A stretch of DNA of 64,000 nt from the IMG/VR virus record IMGVR_UViG_3300025280_000031, positions 1 through 64,000 of that record; one strand, given 5' to 3'. Positions 8,601 to 16,264 of the stretch are shown here, in pieces. The stretch comes from a virus. The position numbers and the translations under genes are program-made. Each line of letters starts with the position of its first letter. Position 1 is the stretch's first letter. Under the pieces are notes generated by a model. That model searched no databases and was not told where the DNA came from. It saw nothing but the letters and a program-made list of their open reading frames with translations.

Positions 8601-9048
8601 CCTTGTAGCTCTCCGATATGAGCTTAAATATGTTGTTCAAACCGGTTTGGTTCCGTGCTAGTAAAATAAGATGATTTCTTTTTTTTAGAATATCGACAAC
8701 TTTTTGCTTCGAAGCTCTTTCATCCTCGATAGAAAGCTCTATTTCATTTTTGATTCCCTTCTTCTTTTCCTGCTTTGCTTTTTCATACTGTTCTCGCCAT
8801 TGATCCAAAGAAGGGTTGAAGTAAGCTTCGACCCCAAAAATTGGCTTAAATTTCTTGCCGGCAGCCTGCATTTTCTTTGCGTGAAGCAATTGATAAGGCA
8901 ATCCGTTCATGTGACCGTGATCGGTCAATGCAAGGGCATTTCCGTCGTTCTCATAGGCAAAATTCATATGATCCTGTGGATAGCCTAAACCATCATTCAG
9001 GCTTAAGCCGCTGTGCGCGTGTAGACCAACAAATGGAATTTTAGTCAT
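5641..9048 (-). CDS. dnaE: DNA polymerase III alpha subunit (C-family)
   Basis: The 1135-residue protein is a bacterial-type replicative polymerase. The PHP domain is at the N-terminus (GLHAHSGLSLNDG, ALTDHGHMNG, PIFGVEAYF). The palm carries the paired catalytic aspartates in YPDIDYDVAD near residues 461-466 and the third in IKFDILGL near residue 626. SRHAGGIVVG and YGFNKSHAVSYS are further family blocks. The C-terminus from about residue 1040 looks like an OB-fold ending HNWKLLG. Length is close to cellular DnaE and no intein is seen. It presumably replaces the T4 gp43 B-family enzyme. The start at 9048 has AGGAGG upstream. No proofreading DnaQ subunit is visible in this window. Confidence 0.96.
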   Translation of the reverse strand: MTKIPFVGLHAHSGLSLNDGLGYPQDHMNFAYENDGNALALTDHGHMNGLPYQLLHAKKMQAAGKKFKPIFGVEAYFNPSLDQWREQYEKAKQEKKKGIKNEIELSIEDERASKQKVVDILKKRNHLILLARNQTGLNNIFKLISESYKDENFYRYPRIDYELLDLYSDGVIATSACLGGVYAGDYWDHKDFGNAAVLNAMRQTTERMKGIFGDKWYGELQWNSIPEQHELNQYIVQVCREYDVKLISTADSHYPNPDAWKDRELYKRIGWLGKGGLPDYMPAELPSGVEEIGYELYPKNGEQMWESYHKYSKETGFDYDDDLVLDSIKRTEYIAYDLIEDFMPDNDVRLPSFVVPAGKTDIQALTQDCLEGLKEKVLNDKQEYVDRLKEELFVIRDRGFAKYFLTMKAIADKASSVQLTGPGRGSAAGSLVAYVLDITQVDPIRHELLFSRFLRRDAVDYPDIDYDVADPMELKEMLIEEWGDNTVAPISNYNTLQLRSLVKDVSKFYDIPFVEVNNVTGKMIFEATPIAKKKHGIKSGVYAPTFDEVMEYSETLKKFLDKYPQVKTHIDALLGQVRSVSRHAGGIVVGEDLDKWMPLVNSGGVRQTPWSEGQNVRHLEPLGFIKFDILGLASLRMIEGAVRHILKRHYNVEEPTFEDVKNFYNEKLHPDVINFNDQNVYKNIFQKGKWTGIFQFTEQGAQDFCKKAKPKSLIDISAVTSIYRPGPLGADVDKSYIAAKKDPNGVNYIHKLVRDVTKETYGFLIFQEQIALLAHKLGKNISLDEGNALRKYLTKKGTGDETKKKEKIYNKFVDGCIEKGLSYGQTEQLWQNFEYFSGYGFNKSHAVSYSILSYQCAWLLNYYSVEWTAAFLDKEPESRKEKAINIAKSMGFNIQPLNINSSGIVWEISEDGKTLIQPLTSIKGLGAKAIEQIIQHRPFNTVEELLFNPDVIYGKLNKKALDVLVRSGAVDNLIDDRFSGMKHFWSAAVVDRPKKEKQLNENIELYEPEGDFTAQEKIANKADLTGVFPIDLVLNEHVRRRLEEHFVPPIAEYDPDLQIVWFIPREIVRRRTKNGKEYWIVNVIDSTSNQTSIRCWGVKERDMIHINRPYMCKIDYDEQWGFSSRSIRHNWKLLG

Positions 9049-9061
9049 TAATGGGGGCCTC

Positions 9062-9331
9062 CTATTCCATACTCATGAGACTAGAAGGATCATCGTGTAC
9101 TACAGTCTCTACATCATATTTAGTTTCAATCCAACATCTCGCACCACAAGATAATGGTTTATGAGCGCTATATACGATCTTTGCAACCTCATTGCCATTT
9201 TCATCACGAATTATAGCTTCGTGCGCGTATCTGTTGTCCTTGTATGTTTTGACAGTCAAACACGGTTTACTTTCGCCTGTTTTCGTGTTCTTGCGAATGA
9301 TGTGTTGATTGACATGAATGATAGTTTTCAT
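9062..9331 (-). CDS. hypothetical protein, 89 aa
   Basis: A small protein with alternating strands (TIIHVNQHIIRKN, then EAIIRDENGNEVAKIVYSAHKPLSCGARCWIET) and two cysteines, C-terminus acidic. By eye it is mainly beta. I do not recognise a named family. It has its own consensus promoter (9350-9378), an AGAGGT ribosome site, and lies 13 bases before dnaE, so dnaE is probably expressed from the same transcript. Confidence 0.7.
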   Translation of the reverse strand: MKTIIHVNQHIIRKNTKTGESKPCLTVKTYKDNRYAHEAIIRDENGNEVAKIVYSAHKPLSCGARCWIETKYDVETVVHDDPSSLMSME

Positions 9332-9349
9332 TTTTTTACCTCTGCAGAT

Positions 9350-9378
9350 AATATAACACGATTACCCTGTCATGTCAA
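9350..9378 (-). promoter_or_regulatory. sigma70 promoter upstream of dnaE operon
   Basis: TTGACA (9373-9378), 17 bases, TATATT (9350-9355) on the minus strand, with TGT just before the -10. It precedes the 89-aa gene and, by spacing, dnaE. Confidence 0.85.
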
Positions 9379-9388
9379 GAACTTTTTT

Positions 9389-9472
9389 TTATTTACGATA
9401 TTTTACTACGTAATAAATTAGACCAGCATTGAGACTCAACCCAATTAAGGCTACAAGAATATATTCATTCAT
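9389..9472 (-). CDS. 27-aa single-span membrane microprotein
   Basis: The frame reads MNEYILVALIGLSLNAGLIY and ends VVKYRK, one hydrophobic helix with a basic C-terminus. AGGAG lies eight bases upstream of the ATG at 9472. A second in-frame ATG at 9478 would add two residues but sits too close to the Shine-Dalgarno. The stop is followed by the promoter of the next gene. The good ribosome site and clean membrane helix support a real gene; its role is unknown. Confidence 0.5.
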   Translation of the reverse strand: MNEYILVALIGLSLNAGLIYYVVKYRK

Positions 9473-9505
9473 CGTCATTTCTCCTAAAAATTTTTAAATG
9501 TGTAA

Positions 9506-9520
9506 GTAGCAGCGCGCTAC
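9506..9520. other. small perfect hairpin GTAGC/GCTAC
   Basis: GTAGC at 9506-9510 and GCTAC at 9516-9520 flank the 5-base spacer AGCGC. It lies between the two micro-ORFs and has no T-run on the minus strand, so it does not look like a terminator. It may simply separate two small coding units in the mRNA. Confidence 0.3.
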
Positions 9521-9548
9521 CGTTAGTGTTATAACATGGCCATTCATT

Positions 9549-9629
9549 TTAAAACACCATCAAAGTTATACTAACTAATATCGCAAGATCTGCAATTGTA
9601 ATTCCAACATATTTCATCGTATTATTCAT
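9549..9629 (-). CDS. 26-aa membrane microprotein
   Basis: The frame reads MNNTMKYVGITIADLAILVS and ends ITLMVF, one hydrophobic segment ending almost at the stop. AGGAGA lies five bases before the ATG, within the 3' end of the 298-aa gene, whose stop the start codon overlaps. The arrangement (strong ribosome site, coupled start) argues for translation. It forms a pair with the 27-aa protein at 9389-9472, both lying between the nucleotidyltransferase-like gene and the dnaE promoter. No function can be assigned. Confidence 0.5.
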   Translation of the reverse strand: MNNTMKYVGITIADLAILVSITLMVF

Positions 9630-10518
9630 TATCTTCTCCTACAGGATTCCATTCTTTATATTTTAACATTGTTCTTGAAGGTCTTTTAATCCCCTTTCTC
9701 ATTTCCGAGCCCATATACTCGCAATAATCATTCCAATTATCGATCTTAAAATACCAATCGACCTCTACGTTTAAACCACCATCCAAAACCAAAGAACTAA
9801 ATACTTGCTCGAGTGGAAAATGCCTAGCCGACCATCTTTTTTCTATCGGTAAAAGATTTTTACCAATTCCTTCGCCCGGAACGTATCTGCCTGTACCTTC
9901 TTTTCTTAACTTTGCTCTGCATTTTTTAAAGTCTTCTGCATTAAAAGTAAAGCCTAAATACTCACCATTTTTTACAGTGGAGTCAAGAAAAGATAGAACA
10001 AACGGCCTGTCACTAGATATTTGTTTTCTGTGAGATCTCAATATTTCTGGTGGGTAAACTCCATATGGGAATGCGACATAATATCTATTCGGGACAACGT
10101 AAGTGCTTATCTTTCTACTCGTGCTATACGCCACTAACGCTCCATATAATATACTCCAGCCAAGACAATCCCTTTTGTCTCGATCCTTCGGATGAATTGG
10201 AACATAATAAATAGGAATTTGTTTCCTTGTTTCTGATGGTCTTGGATCCATATTTCTTCCAAGCCAAACTGGATCTTCAATCATCTCACCTATTCTGTGA
10301 CGAATAAGAGGTTGTATGTCATCATGACATATGATCCAAATCGTTTCACAACCGGCATATGCACATTCAACAACGGCTCTCTCAACAGCAAGATAATCGG
10401 GAGCAATCGCCATACAAGAATCATGCCAGGGAAAATTAAAGTCTAATGGTTGCCCTGCTATTGGAATAATGCCGGCCAAATGAAAAGCATTTTGTATTTT
10501 AACGGGTTCCTCAATCAC
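9622..10518 (-). CDS. putative nucleotidyltransferase-like protein
   Basis: The 298-residue protein begins with a segment resembling sugar-nucleotide pyrophosphorylases: LAGIIPIAGQPLDFNFPW, then YLAVERAVVECAYAGCETIW followed by IICHDDIQP. This is the GT-A Rossmann pattern of beta strand, loop, helix, strand. The usual GxGTRL loop and Lys are not present in canonical form, so catalysis is uncertain. The rest includes YYVPIHPKDRDKRDCLGWSI and a positively charged C-terminal half. It overlaps the 303-aa gene upstream by four bases, suggesting they work together. A role in modifying a sugar, a surface structure or DNA is possible but not shown. Confidence 0.55.
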   Translation of the reverse strand: MIEEPVKIQNAFHLAGIIPIAGQPLDFNFPWHDSCMAIAPDYLAVERAVVECAYAGCETIWIICHDDIQPLIRHRIGEMIEDPVWLGRNMDPRPSETRKQIPIYYVPIHPKDRDKRDCLGWSILYGALVAYSTSRKISTYVVPNRYYVAFPYGVYPPEILRSHRKQISSDRPFVLSFLDSTVKNGEYLGFTFNAEDFKKCRAKLRKEGTGRYVPGEGIGKNLLPIEKRWSARHFPLEQVFSSLVLDGGLNVEVDWYFKIDNWNDYCEYMGSEMRKGIKRPSRTMLKYKEWNPVGEDNE

Positions 10519-11426
10519 TTTAATAAATCATACACCTTGTTCAAATACCCATCTTGTGAAGGAGAATCAAAATAAACATTTCTTTCATCTCTGTAATCAA
10601 AAATAAGTGATCCTTTATCTTCATAAATTGGTTTTTCTAATTTAATAATTTCTCTTTTGTAAGGTTCAACTTTTATTGAATGATATGCATGTTTATTTGG
10701 ATCATCGTGGCGGCGGCCATTTTTAGGCCCCCTAATACCATTCTTCTCCATCAACCCCTTGACCTTAAATTTAACATATGTATCAGAATAATTAAAGCTT
10801 TCAAGTTGTTCTTTATTTAAATAAGAGATAGAAACCAAATCTTTTCTTTCATCATTTTCTCCTCCGCCAGATCTCTGGGAAGGATAAAAGTACACCTCTT
10901 TGACAAAATCATCTTCAGTTTGAAAATAATCATATTCGTGTTTCATTCCGGCACGAACATTAATCCAATCAACAACTTTGTACTTGTCTTCAAATTTTGA
11001 TGGTCCCAAACCATTAACATTTTCGTCGTCAAATATTCTAAGTTTGTTGAATTTAAATTTTATCATTCTAGAATTTTTAGTAACCACTTTTAAAATATCT
11101 TCGTCTTCAACTCTAACAAAAGAAACTAGATCGTGTACTGGTAACAAACCTGAAAGAGATAAAGAAAAAACTAATCTCTCCCAAGTTTCTAATTTGGATG
11201 AACCGACTAATCTTGTTCCCTTGTTGGTGTTTAGTTCATATTTGTCTAATCCTATTCCATATTTCTGCAAATCAACTTCAGGTTCGAAAAAATCAAAAAA
11301 CTTTAGTTTGTGTTCGCCATTAAAAACCAAAATTTTATGATTCAAAAAAGCATAGCTTACAGCTTCCAAACTATTTCCAATGACAAGCTCATCAACGTCG
11401 TACAGGTGACGACTTAGATCACTCAC
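10515..11426 (-). CDS. hypothetical protein, partner of nucleotidyltransferase-like gene
   Basis: The 303-residue protein opens with VDELVIGNSLEAVSYAFLNH, a strand-turn-helix that faintly resembles a dinucleotide-binding start, but lacks a clear GxGxxG. The remainder mixes beta-rich and charged segments (KYKVVDWINVRAGMKHEYDY, a GGGENDERK loop, YHSIKVEPYKR). I do not recognise a family. It is coupled to the genes on each side: 8 bases overlap with the transglycosylase gene and 4 with the nucleotidyltransferase-like gene. Confidence 0.6.
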   Translation of the reverse strand: MSDLSRHLYDVDELVIGNSLEAVSYAFLNHKILVFNGEHKLKFFDFFEPEVDLQKYGIGLDKYELNTNKGTRLVGSSKLETWERLVFSLSLSGLLPVHDLVSFVRVEDEDILKVVTKNSRMIKFKFNKLRIFDDENVNGLGPSKFEDKYKVVDWINVRAGMKHEYDYFQTEDDFVKEVYFYPSQRSGGGENDERKDLVSISYLNKEQLESFNYSDTYVKFKVKGLMEKNGIRGPKNGRRHDDPNKHAYHSIKVEPYKREIIKLEKPIYEDKGSLIFDYRDERNVYFDSPSQDGYLNKVYDLLK

Positions 11427-11907
11427 GATTCATACAGCCAGGAATCATTTCTAAATCAATTTTACGAGACATCCTTAAAACTTTTCTAGCATAATATATG
11501 CCTCGCTTACTTTTATTTTTACCTCGACAAACATATCCAGCATTGTAAGCGCACAAGCCGATTGTCACATTTTTTTTAGCATAACCATAAATCCAATAAC
11601 TTAATATTTGCGCACCTTTTCTAATGGCAAGCGCGGGATCTTTTTGAAGGCGGCTGCAGCCTACATACCCAAACTTCCTTGAAAACTTTGGAATGACTTG
11701 AGTCAAACCACAAGCGCCCGCTTTGCTTTTTACTTTAGGGTTCCATCTGCTTTCAACATAAATTAAAGCAGTCAAAATGACGGGATCAATGTTGTATTCC
11801 TCAGAATATTTTACAACCGTATCCATATGTTCACAAGCATATTCCGCTCTAGGCATGCCAATTGCCAAAATGGCGGCACATATTAATTCTGCAGTTGTCA
11901 TCATCAT
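11419..11907 (-). CDS. lytic transglycosylase (SLT family), secreted
   Basis: The 162-residue protein has a hydrophobic N-terminus (residues 5-24) that could be a signal peptide. The SLT catalytic core follows: YVESRWNP with the catalytic Glu52, then AGACGLTQVIP with the GLTQ signature, and later LCAYNAGY (the AYNAG motif). It cleaves the glycan strands of peptidoglycan and would act in the periplasm or from the virion during DNA injection. It is separate from the M15 endolysin in the lysis cluster. ATG ATG ATG overlaps the stop of the GroES-like gene, so the exact first Met is uncertain by two codons. Confidence 0.9.
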   Translation of the reverse strand: MMMTTAELICAAILAIGMPRAEYACEHMDTVVKYSEEYNIDPVILTALIYVESRWNPKVKSKAGACGLTQVIPKFSRKFGYVGCSRLQKDPALAIRKGAQILSYWIYGYAKKNVTIGLCAYNAGYVCRGKNKSKRGIYYARKVLRMSRKIDLEMIPGCMNRE

Positions 11908-12182
11908 TTGTTATATATCACTCCACATATATGATTTTCTAAAACAATAGAAAAATTATACTCCCCAACATTAATATCTTGAACCAAATGAGTTGGAACA
12001 ACGACTTTTTCACCTTTTCTCGCTATTACAGCACAATCTGGACTTGTGGATAAAACACGCAAAAGTGTGTATTCATCAACTTGTTTATAACCTTCCGGTA
12101 ATAAAATATCTGTTCCTTTCTCTTCCTCATTTTTTTCCATTCTTTCTACCAAAAGATGTCTATTTCTTGGTTCAAATTTCAT
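11904..12182 (-). CDS. GroES-like co-chaperonin (T4 gp31 analogue)
   Basis: The 92-residue protein has the Cpn10 pattern: N-terminal KFEPRNRHLLVERMEK, a mobile-loop region followed by DILLPEGYK, then KGEKVVVPTHLVQDI and a final strand pair ending CGVIYNK. Length matches GroES (about 95 residues). It would cap host GroEL to fold a phage protein, as gp31 does for the T4 capsid protein gp23. The divergent mobile loop is the part expected to contact GroEL. It overlaps its neighbours on both sides by four bases. Confidence 0.85.
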   Translation of the reverse strand: MKFEPRNRHLLVERMEKNEEEKGTDILLPEGYKQVDEYTLLRVLSTSPDCAVIARKGEKVVVPTHLVQDINVGEYNFSIVLENHICGVIYNK

Positions 12183-12406
12183 GCTGCTTCTCCTAAAAGG
12201 TGTTTATAAGTTTCGTACTGCGCCGGAGTAAAAAAGTGCCAATATCTCCTTTCACATCTTTTACAAAAGAATTCAGACCCAACCGATCCGTCAACTGATT
12301 TGCGAATTTGACCTCCAGAAAGCCATGAGTGTTGTCGTAATTTTGTTCGCGATCCATCACAATTTTCTGTTGCTTCCTTTTCTGGCAATAAATAATTAAG
12401 TTTCAT
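12179..12406 (-). CDS. hypothetical small protein with CxxC
   Basis: A 75-residue protein with FFCKRCERRYWHF near the middle, a CxxC followed by aromatics that suggests half of a zinc knuckle, with an upstream Cys at residue 16. It ends YETYKHLLGEAA. The family is unknown to me. It is the first gene of the operon under the promoter at 12424-12452, with AGGAGG as ribosome site. Confidence 0.65.
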   Translation of the reverse strand: MKLNYLLPEKEATENCDGSRTKLRQHSWLSGGQIRKSVDGSVGSEFFCKRCERRYWHFFTPAQYETYKHLLGEAA

Positions 12407-12423
12407 TTTATCCTCCTTTGTCT

Positions 12424-12452
12424 ATTATAAAATATTTTGAAACAAATATTAA
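12424..12452 (-). promoter_or_regulatory. sigma70-like promoter for GroES/transglycosylase operon
   Basis: TTAATA (12447-12452), 17 bases, TATAAT (12424-12429) on the minus strand, followed by AAAGGAGG. The -35 is weaker than at the other early promoters and overlaps the stop of nrdJ. Confidence 0.65.
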
Positions 12453-14863
12453 CCACATTTTGCATAACCGCACTTAGTACAAGTTACGCATCCGTCTTGA
12501 TAAGTCAAACCTTCTTGTTCGCAAGCTTCACATACCTTATCGTTCTCTACTTTTTCTCCATTTTGAATATAATTTTTAAGAATTCTCGCAATACATCTCG
12601 AGAAGCTAAACATATCGCTATCACGATCCTTTTGTAGTTGTTCTACTAAAAAACTCGGTTTTGCGCCATGACGCAGAGATAGAGAAATCATTCTTGTAAA
12701 TGCTGAATTTGTTGGATTATCAAAAACGGTTACAACATCTTTAATAAAGATTGCGTCGTCTTCTTCACCTATTTGAAGATCATATCTGTTATTTCTGGTT
12801 TTAAAACTATGTTTTGTCAAAGTCCCACGTACATGTTTTTTTGGAATCTCGATTAAATTTGATAACCCGCCCAAAACTTCATAAGGTTTGTTATCATATA
12901 TGCCAACAAGGATTGTCCATTTTTCACCTTGAATTGTAGTGTGGTGGATGTCACAAGAAAGTTCATGTGGTCTCTTTGGAGCACCATTTTGTGGAAATAC
13001 TTCTTTTGTGGTTTCTGTTATTAAAACACCACTTCGGCTTCCATCAACATAAACTGTAATTCCTTTAAGTCCTTTTTTCCAGCCTTCGAAGTAAAGTTCT
13101 CCCACAACACTCGGCTCAGTGCCTTTTGGTAAGTTAATTGTTGAACTAATTGAATGATCAATATTTTTTTGAATGGCTGCCTGAATTTCTACTCTTTTTG
13201 GCCAATCAATTTGGTCACTTTCTACAAAAAAATCTGGGATTTCTTTTGTTTTGTATAAATTAAGATATTCTTGCAAATTATGATGAAACACTTTATATTC
13301 TAGCCATTTATCGCCGAGTTCATCCACATAATCGGTTTCAACATTTTGCTCATTATGAGAAAGTTTTCGTCGTCGCACATAAGAGTTTCTAAATACGGGC
13401 TCCAAGCCAGAACTAGTTTGAGACATAATAGAAACAGAACCGGTAGGAGCATTTGTAAGAATAGAAATGTTACGTCTTCCAAATCTAGAAATTTCTTCCC
13501 GCAAAATTTTTGGCAGTCGCGAGATATAGGAGTTCGATTTTTCTTTGTCCCAATCAAAAACTGGAAATGCGCCACGTTGCTTGGCTAAGTTAACGCTTTC
13601 GGTATAAGCGGCATCTCTTAAAGTCTCATAAATTTTTTCTATCACCTTCAAAGCCTTGTCAGAATCATAGCGAAGGTTTAAACAAGCAATTGCGTCTGCT
13701 AATCCGTGAGTTCCCAAACCAGTTCTTCTGCCGGCGCGACAAGCTTTTAAGAGATTCCTCCACAAAGCTTTTTCATCTTTTGTATCGCATGCTTTAATGA
13801 TTCTTTCGAGCTTTTCAATTTCAAGCTCAACAAGATCATCCGATAATCTCATTGCTTGAGTTGCGACTTCATACAATTTATAGAAGTCGAACTTTGGGCC
13901 CTTAAATGGGTTGATGACAAAGTTTTTGAGATTGATTGATATCAGCCGGCAACTATCATAAGCAGAAAGAGGTATTTCCCCACAAGGATTCGTTGTCAAA
14001 GTCTTGAATCCAACATCGGCATAACTTTCTGCTGGCAAATTATTGATAATATTGTCCCACATCATAAGTCCGGGCTCAGCAGTTTTTGTTGCTGATTCAA
14101 CAATGAGATCCCACAAATCTGCTGCCTGAATTTCTTTTGTAACGGCTGGATTGTCCGAATCAACAGGAAATTGTAGAGTAAAAGTATCTTTATCTTCAAC
14201 TGCTTTCATGAAATCATCGCTTATCTTAACCGAAACATTAGCACCAGTAACTTTTGTTAAATTGTGTTTCATTTTAACGAACTGTTCAATATCCGGATGC
14301 TTGATATCCATCGTAATCATCAAAGCTCCTCTTCGGCCATTTTGTCCAATCATGCGACAAACATATGAGTAGAAATCAGCAAACGACCAAGCGCCGGTTG
14401 TTGTTCCAGCGGAATTGTTAACGGAGGCATTTTCAGGGCGAAGTTTAGAAATATCTAAACCAACTCCACAGCGACGTTTAAATAGATTGGCAAGATACTT
14501 GCCAGAATCAACAATTGAAGAAATATTATCTTTCGGAGAGTCTATAACAACACAATTTGATAAAGACACATTGACATAATTATTTCCAATGCCCATCATG
14601 GGCGAACCTTGAGGAACAACATAGTTAAAATGCTTCAAAAGTTCGTAAATTGTATCATAAGAGAGTTTTTTATCGCCTCCAAACTTTTCTTCCATCCTTT
14701 CAAATTCTTTAGCAATTCGAACGTGCATGTCGTCAGGAGTTTTTTCTACAAATTCACCTCCTTTGTTTTTCAAGGCATATTTGGTCATCCAAACGTTTGT
14801 AGCTAATTGATCGCCACCAAAATACTCTGATGTGGCTTTATGAACTTCTTCTTCATTGTGCAT
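12449..14863 (-). CDS. nrdJ: ribonucleotide reductase, class II (B12-dependent)
   Basis: The roughly 804-residue enzyme reduces ribonucleotides to deoxyribonucleotides using adenosylcobalamin. Visible features are VSLSNCVVID (N-terminal active Cys), RRCGVGLDIS, the finger loop TTNPCGEIPLS with radical Cys and Glu, the second loop LTNAPTGSVSIMSQTSSG, and a Cys-rich C-terminus (CEACEQEG ... CVTCTKCGYAKCG) that relays reducing equivalents. No small subunit gene or glycyl radical motif is present. I chose the ATG at 14863 because AAGGA lies eight bases upstream. A longer form from 14881 has no ribosome site. Dependence on B12 restricts the hosts to cells able to make or import cobalamin. Confidence 0.94.
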   Translation of the reverse strand: MHNEEEVHKATSEYFGGDQLATNVWMTKYALKNKGGEFVEKTPDDMHVRIAKEFERMEEKFGGDKKLSYDTIYELLKHFNYVVPQGSPMMGIGNNYVNVSLSNCVVIDSPKDNISSIVDSGKYLANLFKRRCGVGLDISKLRPENASVNNSAGTTTGAWSFADFYSYVCRMIGQNGRRGALMITMDIKHPDIEQFVKMKHNLTKVTGANVSVKISDDFMKAVEDKDTFTLQFPVDSDNPAVTKEIQAADLWDLIVESATKTAEPGLMMWDNIINNLPAESYADVGFKTLTTNPCGEIPLSAYDSCRLISINLKNFVINPFKGPKFDFYKLYEVATQAMRLSDDLVELEIEKLERIIKACDTKDEKALWRNLLKACRAGRRTGLGTHGLADAIACLNLRYDSDKALKVIEKIYETLRDAAYTESVNLAKQRGAFPVFDWDKEKSNSYISRLPKILREEISRFGRRNISILTNAPTGSVSIMSQTSSGLEPVFRNSYVRRRKLSHNEQNVETDYVDELGDKWLEYKVFHHNLQEYLNLYKTKEIPDFFVESDQIDWPKRVEIQAAIQKNIDHSISSTINLPKGTEPSVVGELYFEGWKKGLKGITVYVDGSRSGVLITETTKEVFPQNGAPKRPHELSCDIHHTTIQGEKWTILVGIYDNKPYEVLGGLSNLIEIPKKHVRGTLTKHSFKTRNNRYDLQIGEEDDAIFIKDVVTVFDNPTNSAFTRMISLSLRHGAKPSFLVEQLQKDRDSDMFSFSRCIARILKNYIQNGEKVENDKVCEACEQEGLTYQDGCVTCTKCGYAKCG

Positions 14864-16250
14864 CTTTATTGTCCTTACCATTTTTGAATTCTTTGTATTT
14901 TTCCTTTAATTTTTCGGCCTGTTCCTTTGCTGTTGTTGTATTTTTTTGGTCAATATATTCTTTGATGTTATTAATTTTTTCAAACACTTCAATTTTGACA
15001 TTTGATGCATCCATAAATATTTGATGCAGTATTCCATCTGGTCCAAATCTGTTTTTTGCAACAAACATGGTTCCGCTGTTCATAGCCTTTTCATTGTCTG
15101 TTCTAGAGACAGAAAAAATAAAATCTGCAACAAAGCATTTGTTAAACGCCTCAGAGATCGATTCCATTGTTATGTAATCATTATTCAAGCCAGACCTGTT
15201 AGTTTGTGAAGCCGTCCAAAGAGGACAATCATTCTTTTGAGCAATTGCTCTTAATTCTTCGTAAATAGATTCTAGTTCCATTCTTTTCTCTTTACGAACA
15301 ACATTTGGTTTTAAAAGATCTCCATAGTCAACAAGAATCATATCAACCTTAAAATCGCGTTGTCGCAATTTTTCAAGATGATTTTCCAAAGTTTTTGTAG
15401 AAGCAGATTTTGTTGGATATTCTTTAACAATTAAACCGCCATCCAAGTCTTGAACTGTTTCATAAATTTGTTCTTTCATAGCAAACAAATCTTTGAGAGG
15501 AATTCCAGTTATACAACTATCATATCTTGATGCTACCATAGTATCAGATAATTCTAAAGTGTAGTGAACAACATTTTTTCCTTCTTTTATTGCTTGCGCG
15601 CCCAAATGAACCAAAACCATCGACTTACCAACACCTGTTGGTGCAATAACAACTCCAAGCTCTCCTTTACCCAAACCTCCCTTTATCACCTCGTCAATAT
15701 ATCTCCAACCAGTTGTTATAGGATTCCTTGTTTTAATTTGAAATCTTTCTTCAAAATCTTTTAGATAATCGTAACCAACATTGTTGTCGCAGCCAAGCTT
15801 GAGAGCGTCATTAATAGTACAGGCTATTTCATCAAAAGAAGAATTTTTGAGAAGGCCAACACTTTTGATCATCGCCTCTTTTAGAACTTGTTTTTTACAG
15901 AAATCGAGAGCAGTGTCTTTAACATATTCTTCGCCCTCAACCTCCATATCTGATTTATGAATTCTGGCGAAATAATCTCTTACTTGTGTTTGTGTAGCAT
16001 CGTTTTCATCGCTTAGTTCAGAACGAACTATTGTTAACATAATACGAACTGACGGATGAACGCCGTATTTTACTCTATAATCGAAAACCTTCTGAACAAA
16101 CACACGAAGATATTTCAACTCCAAAAATTGAATATCGAGCACTTCTTCGATTTGATCACAAAAAATTCTATCCTGCAGAACCAATTGACACAGCTTTTCC
16201 TGAAAATCTTTGCCGTATCTTGAAAAATCTGCTCTCTCTTCTATTGCCAT
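14853..16250 (-). CDS. replicative DNA helicase (DnaB / T4 gp41 type)
   Basis: A 465-residue RecA-fold hexameric helicase. An N-terminal helical domain (about residues 1-160) precedes the motor domain with NPITTGWRYIDEVIKGGL, Walker A PTGVGKS at residues 204-210, HYTLELSDTMVASR (H1a-like), Walker B MILVDYGDLLK and SQTNRSGLN (motif H3). It unwinds DNA ahead of the polymerase. The start at 16250 has AAGGAC upstream. A longer frame to 16301 would run into the tRNA and is rejected. No primase is fused. Confidence 0.92.
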   Translation of the reverse strand: MAIEERADFSRYGKDFQEKLCQLVLQDRIFCDQIEEVLDIQFLELKYLRVFVQKVFDYRVKYGVHPSVRIMLTIVRSELSDENDATQTQVRDYFARIHKSDMEVEGEEYVKDTALDFCKKQVLKEAMIKSVGLLKNSSFDEIACTINDALKLGCDNNVGYDYLKDFEERFQIKTRNPITTGWRYIDEVIKGGLGKGELGVVIAPTGVGKSMVLVHLGAQAIKEGKNVVHYTLELSDTMVASRYDSCITGIPLKDLFAMKEQIYETVQDLDGGLIVKEYPTKSASTKTLENHLEKLRQRDFKVDMILVDYGDLLKPNVVRKEKRMELESIYEELRAIAQKNDCPLWTASQTNRSGLNNDYITMESISEAFNKCFVADFIFSVSRTDNEKAMNSGTMFVAKNRFGPDGILHQIFMDASNVKIEVFEKINNIKEYIDQKNTTTAKEQAEKLKEKYKEFKNGKDNKDAQ

Positions 16251-16264
16251 AAATCGTCCTTTTT

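Noticed and set aside
9507-9557. A 17-codon frame (MNGHVITLTVARCYLHI) between the two microproteins
   Set aside because: No ribosome binding site and no recognisable property; probably non-coding.
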